From: Laspinema palackyanum D2c
GTDB lineage: Bacteria; Cyanobacteriota; Cyanobacteriia; Cyanobacteriales; Laspinemataceae
Direction: 5' to 3'
Assembly: GCF_025370875.1 (NCBI RefSeq)
Contig: NZ_JAMXFD010000005.1
Location: 186,001 to 250,000 of the forward strand
Length of the DNA stretch: 64,000 nucleotides
Shown: positions 28,006 to 36,059 of the stretch, one piece after another
Position numbering within the stretch: position 1 is the stretch's first letter
Layout of the letters: each line of letters begins with the position of its first letter
Notes under the pieces: model-generated
Database searches by the model: none
The model's input: only the letters and a program-made list of their open reading frames with translations
What the model was told of the DNA's origin: nothing
Made by a program: the position numbers and the translations under genes

Positions 28006-29676
28006 ATGCCAACCGGGTTCGGGATGATCCAAACCTTGCCCCCAGATGTCGTCCATCTAATCGCTGCCGGAGAGGTCATCGACTCGCTGGCGGCAGTTTT
28101 GCGGGAATTGGTAGAAAATGCCCTAGATGCGGGTGCAACGCGGATCTCGGTGTCGGTGTGGCCCCAACTCTGGCGGGTGCGGGTGGCAGACAATGGATCG
28201 GGGATGGATTTGCCGAATTTGCAACAGGCGGCCACTGCCCATAGTACCAGCAAAATCCACAATGTTTACGATTTGTGGAACATTACCAGTCTGGGATTTA
28301 GAGGTGAGGCCCTGCATAGTTTAGCGCAGTTGTCCCAGTTAGAAATTAAAAGTCGAGTAGCAGAAGGTGAGGGATGGTGTGCGAAATACAATTCCCAAGG
28401 TGAGGCAGTGCAAGTCCAACCCGCTGCAGTCGCCCCGGGGACCATCGTAACCGTCTGCGATTTGTTTGAACGCTGGAAACCCAGGCGTCAGGGGTTGCCC
28501 GCTGTTCCCCAACAATTGCGCGCAATCCAGCAGATGATTCAGCACATCGCCTTATGCCATCCTCATGTAATCTGGCAGGTGGAACAAGACGATCGCCCGT
28601 GGTTTAAAATCACCCCGGGACAAAGCGCCCAGCAAATTTTGCCTCAAATTCTGCGCGGGGTCAAGAGTGGGGATTTAGAAGCATTAACCCTGGCGGTGAG
28701 TGACGCCGAATCCCTCTTTTTGGTGTTGGGATTACCCGATCGCTGCCATCGCCAACGTCCCGATTGGGTCAAGGTTGCAGTCAACGGACGCTGTGTGCGA
28801 TCGCCGGAATTGGAACAAACCCTGATTGCTGGATTTGCCCGAACCTTACCCCGCGATCGCTACCCCGTTTGCTTGCTGCATCTGCGAATTTCCCCAGAAC
28901 AAATCGACTGGAACCGTCATCCCGCCAAAGCAGAGATTTATCTCAAGAATATCCAGCAATGGCAGGAACGAATTAGTGAGGCGATCGCCCAAGGGTTGCA
29001 GTTAAATCCAGAAACCACCCCCGACGCCGCCCAACACCGCGTTACCCAACTGCTGAAAGCGTCCGAAGAAAAAGGCGCATATCATGTCAATCGCACCCCC
29101 GAGGAGAATTCCCCATCCGGCAGGCGATCGCAACCCCTGCACCTGCGCGCCGTCGCCCAAGTCAGCCAAATGTATATCGTCGCCGAACATTCCAACGGAT
29201 TATGGTTGGTGGAACAACATATCGCCCATGAGCGCATTTTATACGAACAACTCTGCGATCGCTGGCAACTCGTTCCCATCGAACCGGCGATCGTCCTCAA
29301 TCAACTCACCCCCGCCCAACTCGAACAACTCAACCGCCTCGGACTCGATGTCCAACCCTTTGGCAGCGAATTATGGGCCGTTCGCACCCTCCCCGAACTC
29401 TTAGCACAACGAGACGATTGTGCCGACGCCCTGATCGAACTCAGCTTAGGGGGAGACTTACAACAAGCCCAAGTTGCCACCGCCTGCCGCAGCGCCATCC
29501 GCAACGGCACCCCCCTCACCTTACCCCAAATGCAAGATATTTTAGACCGCTGGCAACGCACCCGCAACCCCCGCACCTGTCCCCACGGCAGACCCATCTA
29601 TTTATCCTTAGAAGAGTCATCCCTCGCCCGTTTTTTCCGCCGTCACTGGGTCATCGGCAAAAGTCACGGCATTTAA
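28006..29676 (+). CDS. mutL: DNA mismatch repair protein MutL
   Basis: 556 residues from the ATG at 28006, preceded by TAGGA; the ATG at 28024 (MIQTLPPDVVHLIAAGEVID) is a possible alternative. The GHKL ATPase domain has N-box ELVENALDAGA, DNGSGMD and GFRGEAL. The C-terminal dimerisation domain has EQHIAHERILYE, a variant of the DQHAx2Ex4E endonuclease motif with Asp replaced by Glu, plus ACRSAIRNG and CPHGRP, both typical of nicking-type MutL. It is therefore probably endonuclease-active; the Asp-to-Glu change would need testing. mutS is not nearby. Confidence 0.95.
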   Translation: MPTGFGMIQTLPPDVVHLIAAGEVIDSLAAVLRELVENALDAGATRISVSVWPQLWRVRVADNGSGMDLPNLQQAATAHSTSKIHNVYDLWNITSLGFRGEALHSLAQLSQLEIKSRVAEGEGWCAKYNSQGEAVQVQPAAVAPGTIVTVCDLFERWKPRRQGLPAVPQQLRAIQQMIQHIALCHPHVIWQVEQDDRPWFKITPGQSAQQILPQILRGVKSGDLEALTLAVSDAESLFLVLGLPDRCHRQRPDWVKVAVNGRCVRSPELEQTLIAGFARTLPRDRYPVCLLHLRISPEQIDWNRHPAKAEIYLKNIQQWQERISEAIAQGLQLNPETTPDAAQHRVTQLLKASEEKGAYHVNRTPEENSPSGRRSQPLHLRAVAQVSQMYIVAEHSNGLWLVEQHIAHERILYEQLCDRWQLVPIEPAIVLNQLTPAQLEQLNRLGLDVQPFGSELWAVRTLPELLAQRDDCADALIELSLGGDLQQAQVATACRSAIRNGTPLTLPQMQDILDRWQRTRNPRTCPHGRPIYLSLEESSLARFFRRHWVIGKSHGI

Positions 29677-29692
29677 AAAATAATTCCCCATA

Positions 29693-29719
29693 TTCGTAGT
29701 AACGACTTCAGTCGTTATC
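29693..29719. repeat. Solitary arm of the CGACTGAAGTCGT repeat family
   Basis: TTCGTAGTAACGACTTCAGTCGTTAT matches the right arm of the repeats at 3.0-3.2 kb. It lies 16 bases after the mutL stop. Being internally palindromic (ACGACTTCAGTCGT), it can still form a hairpin. Confidence 0.7.
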
Positions 29720-29806
29720 CCCCAAACCTGTACTGATACCCTCGCATGAGACTACAACAAGAATGATGGATTTCCCGGTTATCCTGCTCAATGATAGGAG
29801 GATTCT

Positions 29807-30364
29807 TTATAAACCCACAGATTTTGCCATATAAATATCCGGTTTCCCTCTCCCATTAGCATCAGGCATGACCCCGACAATTTGAAACCCACACTTTTGA
29901 TAAAATTGATAGGGATGATTTCGCAAATTTTGAATATCCCGAATTTTTTCCCAGAGATTGGGGTAAAGATTAACGCCGGAAAGACTGGTCATGTTCGTTT
30001 CATCATCGGTTCCTAACCAGAGGGTTAATCCCCCCAGTTTTCTGACTTGTTCTTCTAAGTCATTGAGTAGGGTCCGGCCAATTCCTTGGCGGCGATAATC
30101 CGCAGCAACGACTAGGGGATGAACTTCCCAAACATGACCGTGATATTGAGAAATTCCGCCAATCCATCCTACTACTTTTCCTGCCTCATTGAGGGCAACT
30201 CGGCTAATTTTATCCTCTGATAACGAGTCAAGCACTTCTTCTGTTGCGGCGTCGATTGTCGGCCATGCTTTCGGCCAGTTTTCCCGAAATCCTTCCAGGA
30301 GTAACTCACTCACGGGTTGGAGGAGGGTATCCAGGCGATCGCCTAAATCAATGATGTTAATCAT
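29807..30364 (-). CDS. GNAT acetyltransferase, AAC(6')-like
   Basis: 185-residue acetyl-CoA-dependent N-acetyltransferase. Motif A is ADYRRQGIGRTLLNDLEEQVRKLG, with the RRQGIG pyrophosphate loop; the C-terminal NHPYQFYQKCGFQIVGVMPDANGRGKPDIYMAKS is typical of the aminoglycoside 6'-acetyltransferase-like subgroup. Such chromosomal homologues often have no resistance role, and the substrate is unknown. Its start overlaps the end of the exonuclease gene upstream by eight bases, so the two are cotranscribed. Confidence 0.85.
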   Translation of the reverse strand: MINIIDLGDRLDTLLQPVSELLLEGFRENWPKAWPTIDAATEEVLDSLSEDKISRVALNEAGKVVGWIGGISQYHGHVWEVHPLVVAADYRRQGIGRTLLNDLEEQVRKLGGLTLWLGTDDETNMTSLSGVNLYPNLWEKIRDIQNLRNHPYQFYQKCGFQIVGVMPDANGRGKPDIYMAKSVGL

Positions 30365-30923
30365 AAGTTCCTTGGCGTTGATGAGTAATTAATTGAGACA
30401 AAATTTTAGCAATATTCCAAGCATCATCATCACCTCGGTGGTGGGTTCCCTCTAAGGGCAAGTTCAGGTGTTCTAATGCCCCAGCCATCCCCACTTCTTT
30501 TTCTAAGGCATACATGACTGAAAATAGGGTTTTTACATTTAGATGGCGATTGCTAAAAGGATAACGAACCCCTTTTTTTTCGCACTCTACTTGAAATTGC
30601 CGTTTATCAAATTCGCCATAACTCGCCCAAATTCTTTGATGGGAAATATATTTATTTCTGAGAATTGAACAAGCTTGTCCCAAGGATACTCCTTGGTTTA
30701 CCTGTGCTGGAGTTAAGGTGGTGAGTTGGGTGCAAAATTCACTCACCTGGGACTGTTTGGGTTTGACTAAGATACTCTCTTTTTCGAGTAATTCCCCTGA
30801 ACTAATATTAAGGGGACAGATTCCAATTTCAATAATTTCTCGTTCTTGATTGGGGGGTGGGTCTTTTTCCCAGCAGGTTGCTTCAATGTCAATGACTATA
30901 ATCTGATCTAGTCTGATTGCCAT
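30357..30923 (-). CDS. DEDDh 3'-5' exonuclease (DnaQ/ERI1-like)
   Basis: 188 residues from the ATG at 30923. The ExoI motif is VIDIEATCWE (Asp and Glu), ExoII has the Asp of WASYGEFDKRQF, and ExoIII has His and Asp in HHRGDDDAWNIAKIL: a full DEDDh set. The DIEATCWE wording is closest to ERI1/KapD-type exonucleases rather than the polymerase epsilon subunit. The open frame extends to 31016, but that extension reads through an AGAAACCCGGTTTCT repeat, so the shorter start is preferred. It overlaps the acetyltransferase gene downstream. Confidence 0.88.
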   Translation of the reverse strand: MAIRLDQIIVIDIEATCWEKDPPPNQEREIIEIGICPLNISSGELLEKESILVKPKQSQVSEFCTQLTTLTPAQVNQGVSLGQACSILRNKYISHQRIWASYGEFDKRQFQVECEKKGVRYPFSNRHLNVKTLFSVMYALEKEVGMAGALEHLNLPLEGTHHRGDDDAWNIAKILSQLITHQRQGTYD

Positions 30924-30972
30924 ATTAAAATAGTTTTCAGTAAGTGATAGGATGTCGGTACAGGAGGGGGAA

Positions 30973-31040
30973 AAAAACCGGGTTTCTTGATAAGATTTTT
31001 GGCAATCTGTAGCCACTTTGGGATAGAAACCCGGTTTTTG
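30973..31040. repeat. AGAAACCGGGTTTCT inverted-repeat element
   Basis: AAACCGGGTTTCTT at 30975-30988 and AGAAACCCGGTTTT at 31025-31038 flank a spacer of about 36 bases. The arms are complementary, and each is itself nearly palindromic. Same family as copies near 40.6, 42.7 and 52.2 kb. Confidence 0.75.
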
Positions 31041-31072
31041 GGGTGGGAATTTTAAAGGTGTAGTGGGGGTAT

Positions 31073-31135
31073 GATGACTGAAGTCGGGACGTTGAACTAA
31101 GAAAGAAACGACTGAAGTCGGGACGTTGAACTAAG
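31073..31135. repeat. Two direct copies of a variant CGACTGAAGTCGGGACG repeat
   Basis: TGACTGAAGTCGGGACGTTGAACTAAG occurs twice in direct orientation, separated by GAAAGAAAC. In these copies the second half reads GGGACGTTGAAC instead of TTACTACGAAC, so they appear to be a diverged subtype of the family seen at 3.0 kb. Confidence 0.6.
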
Positions 31136-31170
31136 GAGAAGGACTGGCGGAGTTTTAGCTTACCTTGAAT

Positions 31171-32544
31171 TTAACCGGCCCGAAATTTTTCGACTACGCG
31201 ATCGAGTTGGACTGAATGAGAGGCTTTAAAGAGAATGCGATCGCCACTTTTCACCCAATCTTTCACACGCTGGCAGAGGTAATCATGGGCGTTCGGCTGT
31301 TCGATATCGATAATTTCTACAAGGGGTAACCCTGTGGCACCTTTTGCCATTGCTGCGGCTTCTTCTGAGTCTGCAAAGATGAACAATCCATCCAGATTTA
31401 AGGATTTGGCAACGCTGCCGATGCGCTGATGAAATTCTAGCGATCGCTCTCCTAATTCTTTCATAGTTCCTAGCACTGCAATCTGCCGTTTTCCTTGGGT
31501 TTGTGCCAGCATTTGCAGTGCAGCAGTCATGGATTCTAACCCTGCATTATAGGTTTCATCTAAAATGACAATATCATTGGCTAATTCATACCGTCTGGCC
31601 CTGCCATCGGGTAATTCTACGGCTAAACCGGATTTAAGCGGTTCCCAACTCACATTGAGCAGTTTTGCCACGGCTAATGCGGCTAGATAGTTGAGGGCAT
31701 TATGTTCCCCAGGAAGCGGGACCGGAAAAGTTATACCTTCGACTTCTAGGAAATCTCCCTCTTTTAAGGTTCCCTGTAAGTCTCCTCCGGTTAACCCATA
31801 GGTGAGAGTTTTTCCGGACCAGACTTTTGCGGCTGTTTCCATTAACCGGGAATTGTCGTAATTGAGGACGGCGATTCCATCCGGGGACATTTTTTCTAAT
31901 AATTCACATTTGGCTTTGGCGATCGCCTCTTCGGAACCCAAGCGTTCAATATGGGCTGTGCCGACATTGGTAATGACGCCAATTGTAGGGGCGGCAATTT
32001 CTGCGAGGAGGGCAATTTCTCCTTTGCCGCGCATGGCCATTTCAATCACCGCATAATCATGGTCTGGGGTCAAATTTAAGAGGGTTTTGGGAACGCCGAT
32101 TTCGTTATTATAATTCTTCTCTGTTTTGAGGACAGGACCCTGGGTGTTCAAAACTGCGGAGATTAATTCTTTGGTGGTGGTTTTGCCGACGGATCCTGTC
32201 ACGCCAATCAGGGGGATGTCAAACTGGGTGCGCCACCACTGGGCGATCGCCTGATAAGCAGCCAAGGTATCCGGAACGACCAACAGGGGCCAGTCTGAGT
32301 TGGGGCTCACATAGTCGCGATCGACTATCGCGGCGATCGCCCCTTTCTCAAATGCGGACCCAATAAACTGATGCCCATCAAACTGGGTCCCTCTTAGGGC
32401 CACAAAGACTTCTCCAGCCCGTAAACTGCGCGTATCCGTAATAATACTGAGGACCTGTTTTGCGCCCAGTTCCTCGGATAAGGGGTTAATCGCTTGGGCA
32501 TTCAAGAGGGAAAGCAGTTGAGCAAGGGTCACAAAACAAGACAT
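31171..32544 (-). CDS. murF: UDP-N-acetylmuramoyl-tripeptide--D-alanyl-D-alanine ligase
   Basis: Adds D-Ala-D-Ala to the UDP-MurNAc tripeptide, the last cytoplasmic step of peptidoglycan precursor synthesis. 457 residues, typical. An N-terminal UDP-binding domain (SIITDTRSLRAGEVFVALRG) is followed by the ATP loop GVTGSVGKTTTKELI near residue 117, the NEIGVPKTLL substrate segment, and the C-terminal Mur ligase domain (ILDETYNAGLESM, AVLGTMKELG). Not within a division-cell-wall cluster, which is normal for cyanobacteria. Confidence 0.96.
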   Translation of the reverse strand: MSCFVTLAQLLSLLNAQAINPLSEELGAKQVLSIITDTRSLRAGEVFVALRGTQFDGHQFIGSAFEKGAIAAIVDRDYVSPNSDWPLLVVPDTLAAYQAIAQWWRTQFDIPLIGVTGSVGKTTTKELISAVLNTQGPVLKTEKNYNNEIGVPKTLLNLTPDHDYAVIEMAMRGKGEIALLAEIAAPTIGVITNVGTAHIERLGSEEAIAKAKCELLEKMSPDGIAVLNYDNSRLMETAAKVWSGKTLTYGLTGGDLQGTLKEGDFLEVEGITFPVPLPGEHNALNYLAALAVAKLLNVSWEPLKSGLAVELPDGRARRYELANDIVILDETYNAGLESMTAALQMLAQTQGKRQIAVLGTMKELGERSLEFHQRIGSVAKSLNLDGLFIFADSEEAAAMAKGATGLPLVEIIDIEQPNAHDYLCQRVKDWVKSGDRILFKASHSVQLDRVVEKFRAG

Positions 32545-33032
32545 GATGGCAGGACTTGAATTTAATAAAAAATAATGATACCATCCCCGAAAGCTGGGAC
32601 GAAGCCAGCGATCGCCTCAATCTAGGCCGGGGAATACCATAAAGGTGTTTCCCCAGTCAACCGTGATAAATCTTCATTAAAATTCCGTGAATCCCCCCTG
32701 GCATCTTTATCAACTTTTTACGATACTGGATGGTTGAGGAGATCTGCCTAGGCTATTCTAATAGATAGAGGTCCTATGCGTCCGGGAAAGCTCAGACCCA
32801 TTCCCTATTCGGCAGAAATCACCCACTCTTTTATAAAGTTTCATGTAACATGGGTGAATCCGAGCGGCCCGAGACGGATCTGAATCTGCTTGATAGCCAT
32901 TATCCAAGCGGATTAAATATAAATTATCCATCAAGGTCTGACAATATTCCACGGGGAAAAATTGTGTCCTATTGAAAACGCTCGCTCTAGGAAATTGAAT
33001 CAAGCCAAACATCTGGGCAGGGGGAAAGTCAA
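32545..33032. other. Gene-free region between murF and an unknown gene
   Basis: 488 bases between divergent genes. A 103-codon minus-strand frame (32758-33069) overlaps the next gene and has no supportable features, so I leave it out. No repeat family member is seen. Ends with GGGGGAAAG, the likely ribosome site of the gene at 33033. Confidence 0.45.
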
Positions 33033-34319
33033 GTGAATCATCGAACGGATCCTTACAACCGAAAAACAAGCCAGGAGGAGCAGTTACTATACGATCACCT
33101 CCTCGATCTGGTTAAAGCGGAGCCACCGTCCGAAATGATCTCGCGCTTTCAAAGCCTCTTTATTGAAGCCAGGGACTACCCCGAAGCCGAGATCTCAGGG
33201 GCGTTAGGTCGAATGCTCACCTATAAGGGCATGGACCAAGATTTTAAGTTTATTCTAAATAGATGTTGCCACATTTTAGTGAATCGCTGGCAAATGCACA
33301 GCCAAACCCAAGAGGCGATTCCGGAGTTGGTGGCCCTGTTTGAGAGACCAGGGGGCTATAATCCTTACGGGCGCTCTCGAACGGGGCGACAGTTGCAAGA
33401 ATTAGTCAAAGACTTCACCTCAACCGATCAGTATCTGACCCTGCGACGGCTATCGAAGGTGGTGCAACATAGTTCAGAAATCAGCCAGCCTAAAGAGCAG
33501 CATAGGCCCCTAGGTACGTTTATTGATCGCTATCCCTACTTGTACTCTCATTGCCTGCTGAGTGAAGATAGCAGCTATGAGCATCAGCAAACCGTGCGAA
33601 AAATTCAAGCGCAACGGCAACGGCAATTTGAAATTAACTTATCCCAGTATGTAACTTATCAAGTCCGGCGATCGCAGGTCCGGCGGACGGGGAATGTTAA
33701 TGCAGTCCGAAACCTGTCGCCCATTGCCAATCCCACCTTACTCAGCGATCGCGAACTGTATTATTCCCTGAAAGATTATGTCGGCAAAGCCGAAGGAGGC
33801 CGCACTTACCGCGACTTAGCCCAGAGCTTTATCACCCACACCAGTCAGTCTCCCAACTACGGAGAATTTAAAGCCGATTTATACGACTACCTCCTCGGCT
33901 CCATCGACCCGGAATATGGCAAACGCCAATTTAACGATAAATTATGTAAGCATTTAAAAGCTACCCTGCCCCAGAGTGATTCCCAGAAACTCAGCGATTT
34001 TCTGGTGGTTAGAACTTGCAGCCAACTCCTGAATTTTTTAGTAGTAGAAAGTTCTCAAAAGCCCAGCCACTTTATCTTTTTGGATGTGGTTTCTAATATT
34101 GGCCCCACCCGGACAACCGGGATGCTTCTGAAAATTGTTCTGCTCTGTCGGAAAGTCAAACCCTATTTAGAAAAACGGCTCTCCATCTTATTTAACCACT
34201 ATGAAAATTCTAACAATGATAGCATTATTTGGCTCATCAAAATGTTAGAAAATATCAACGTAGCCTTAAGTACAAATTTTGGAGCGCTTGACCTATCTTT
34301 CATGAGCCAAATTGCTTGA
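33033..34319 (+). CDS. Hypothetical helical protein, unknown function
   Basis: 428 residues, GTG start with GGGGGAAAG upstream. It is soluble and largely helical, with segments SRFQSLFIEARDYPEAEISGALGRM, DFKFILNRCCHILVNRW, ELVALFERPGG, QLQELVKDFTSTDQYLTLRRL and SLKDYVGKAEGGRTYRDLAQSF. No catalytic motif, membrane helix or known domain is visible. Composition is normal for the region. The GTPase gene follows on the same strand after 125 bases, so a functional link is possible but unproven. Confidence 0.75.
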   Translation: MNHRTDPYNRKTSQEEQLLYDHLLDLVKAEPPSEMISRFQSLFIEARDYPEAEISGALGRMLTYKGMDQDFKFILNRCCHILVNRWQMHSQTQEAIPELVALFERPGGYNPYGRSRTGRQLQELVKDFTSTDQYLTLRRLSKVVQHSSEISQPKEQHRPLGTFIDRYPYLYSHCLLSEDSSYEHQQTVRKIQAQRQRQFEINLSQYVTYQVRRSQVRRTGNVNAVRNLSPIANPTLLSDRELYYSLKDYVGKAEGGRTYRDLAQSFITHTSQSPNYGEFKADLYDYLLGSIDPEYGKRQFNDKLCKHLKATLPQSDSQKLSDFLVVRTCSQLLNFLVVESSQKPSHFIFLDVVSNIGPTRTTGMLLKIVLLCRKVKPYLEKRLSILFNHYENSNNDSIIWLIKMLENINVALSTNFGALDLSFMSQIA

Positions 34320-34444
34320 AATCCCGCAATTAAATAGTTTTAATCCTTGAGGTTGAAGCATTCACCCTCAATTTCCTCTCCCCGTCTTGGGCTAGTCTGG
34401 ACTACGATTGGTACTGTAGAGCGCTGAAGGATAGCCCACCTCTT

Positions 34445-35977
34445 ATGACTCACGGAGGTTCCCACGAGAACGAGGAACAAATTCCTAACACCCCTCATTC
34501 CCCCTTACCCTCACCCGGTTCCTCCAATTTAGATGGAGAAATGGACGAGGCGATTTTGTCGTTTGCAGATATTCAGGCGGACCTTAACTACAAACAAGCC
34601 AAAGATGCCCTGCGAGAGTTAGTCGCGAACCTGGACCTGACCCCGGAAGAACGAGCGGGCTTGGATCCAGAGATTGAAGGACTCAGCACCATGCTGGATA
34701 AACTAGAACGGACGGTGGTGCAAATTGCCGTGTTTGGCATGGTGGGACGGGGAAAATCGTCGATTTTGAATGCCTTATTGGGGCAGAATGTTTTTGAAAC
34801 CGGCCCGATTCATGGGGTAACTCGGACCTCTCAGGGGGTGAATTGGCGAGTCGAGCGATCGCCCCTGGATGGCGGAGAGGGCAACATTACCCAACTCACC
34901 CTTTCTGGAGTCGGACAGTCTCAAATCGAACTGATTGACACCCCGGGAATTGATGAAGTTGATGGTCAAACTCGGGAAGTTTTGGCCCAGCAAGTCGCCT
35001 CTCGTGCAGACTTAATTTTATTTGCCGTCGCTGGGGATATGACCCAGGTGGAATATGAAGCCCTTTCCCAGTTGCGGGATGCGGGGAAACCCATGCTGCT
35101 GATTTTTAACAAAATTGACCAATATCCCGAAGCCGATCGCGAGGCAGTCTATCGCAAAATCCGTGATGATCGGGTCAAAGAACTGCTGTCGGAGGATGAA
35201 ATCGTCATGGCAGCAGCGGCCCCCTTAGTGGCCCAAGCGACCCCTCGAAGCGATGGCACAATGGCGGTGCAGATGAAGCGGGGTTTACCCCAAGTCGATG
35301 ACTTAAAATTAAAAATTCTCGAAATTTTAGACCGGGAGGGGAAATCCCTGGTGGCGTTGAATACCCTGCTTTATGCCGGGGATGTGAATGAACAATTGGT
35401 TGAGCGCAAAATGCAGATTCGGGACAAGAGTGCGAACCGATTGATTTGGAATGCGGTGATGACGAAAGCGGTGGCGATCGCCCTGAATCCGATTACGGCG
35501 ATCGATATCCTCAGTGGCGCGGTAATTGATGTCGCCACGATTTTAACCTTATCAAAGCTCTATGGCATTCCCATGACCCAAGCCGGGGCCATCAATCTGC
35601 TCAAAAAAATCGCCCTGAGTATGGGCGGAATTAGTGCCAGCGAACTCCTGGCAAACCTAGGGTTATCATCCCTGAAAGGGTTATTAGGATTAGCGGCACC
35701 GGCTACGGGTGGGGCATCTTTAGTACCCTATCTTTCCGTTGCCATTACCCAAGCCGGTGTCGCCGGGTTTTCGTCCTACGCCATTGGTCAGGTGACCAAA
35801 ACCTACCTCGCAAATGGGGCTTCCTGGGGACCGGATGGGCCAAAAGCTGTGGTCACCCGCATCATTGATTCCCTCGATGAAACCACCATTATGGGCCGGA
35901 TTAAGGACGAACTCCAAGAAAAACTCCTAAAAGTGAGAGAAAGAAAAAAGCATAAAAACTCAAGTGAGTTAGGATAA
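34445..35977 (+). CDS. Membrane-associated GTPase of the Era/dynamin-like type with DUF697 region
   Basis: 510 residues. After a low-complexity N-terminus comes a GTPase domain: P-loop GMVGRGKSS near residue 99, a switch Thr region (HGVTRTSQGV), G3 DTPGIDE, G4 NKID. The last 190 residues contain hydrophobic helices (ALNPITAIDILSGAVIDVATILTLSKLYG; LLGLAAPATGGASLVPYLSVAITQAGVAGFSSYAIG) that match the DUF697-type membrane module seen in related cyanobacterial GTPases. The N-terminus is uncertain: the ATG at 34541 (MDEAILSFADIQADL) is an alternative that removes the Pro/Ser-rich leader. Role unknown; membrane remodelling or stress response is plausible for the family. Confidence 0.85.
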   Translation: MTHGGSHENEEQIPNTPHSPLPSPGSSNLDGEMDEAILSFADIQADLNYKQAKDALRELVANLDLTPEERAGLDPEIEGLSTMLDKLERTVVQIAVFGMVGRGKSSILNALLGQNVFETGPIHGVTRTSQGVNWRVERSPLDGGEGNITQLTLSGVGQSQIELIDTPGIDEVDGQTREVLAQQVASRADLILFAVAGDMTQVEYEALSQLRDAGKPMLLIFNKIDQYPEADREAVYRKIRDDRVKELLSEDEIVMAAAAPLVAQATPRSDGTMAVQMKRGLPQVDDLKLKILEILDREGKSLVALNTLLYAGDVNEQLVERKMQIRDKSANRLIWNAVMTKAVAIALNPITAIDILSGAVIDVATILTLSKLYGIPMTQAGAINLLKKIALSMGGISASELLANLGLSSLKGLLGLAAPATGGASLVPYLSVAITQAGVAGFSSYAIGQVTKTYLANGASWGPDGPKAVVTRIIDSLDETTIMGRIKDELQEKLLKVRERKKHKNSSELG

Positions 35978-35989
35978 AACTTTTTCCTC

Positions 35990-36034
35990 AAGGCTTTACC
36001 CTGAAAAAGCCTGATACTTCTCACTTAAAGAGAA
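35990..36034. terminator. Two hairpins between convergent genes
   Basis: AGGCTTT-ACCCTGAA-AAAGCCT (35990-36011) and CTTCTC-ACTTAAA-GAGAAG (36016-36034) are perfect short stems between the convergent GTPase and channel-like genes. They are likely terminators for one or both strands. T-runs are short. Confidence 0.5.
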
Positions 36035-36059
36035 GAACTTAAATTACGAGATGTAACCC

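Noticed and set aside
32758-33069. 103-codon minus-strand open frame upstream of the unknown gene at 33033
   Set aside because: Overlaps a better-supported gene start, has no ribosome site and no family-like segments.
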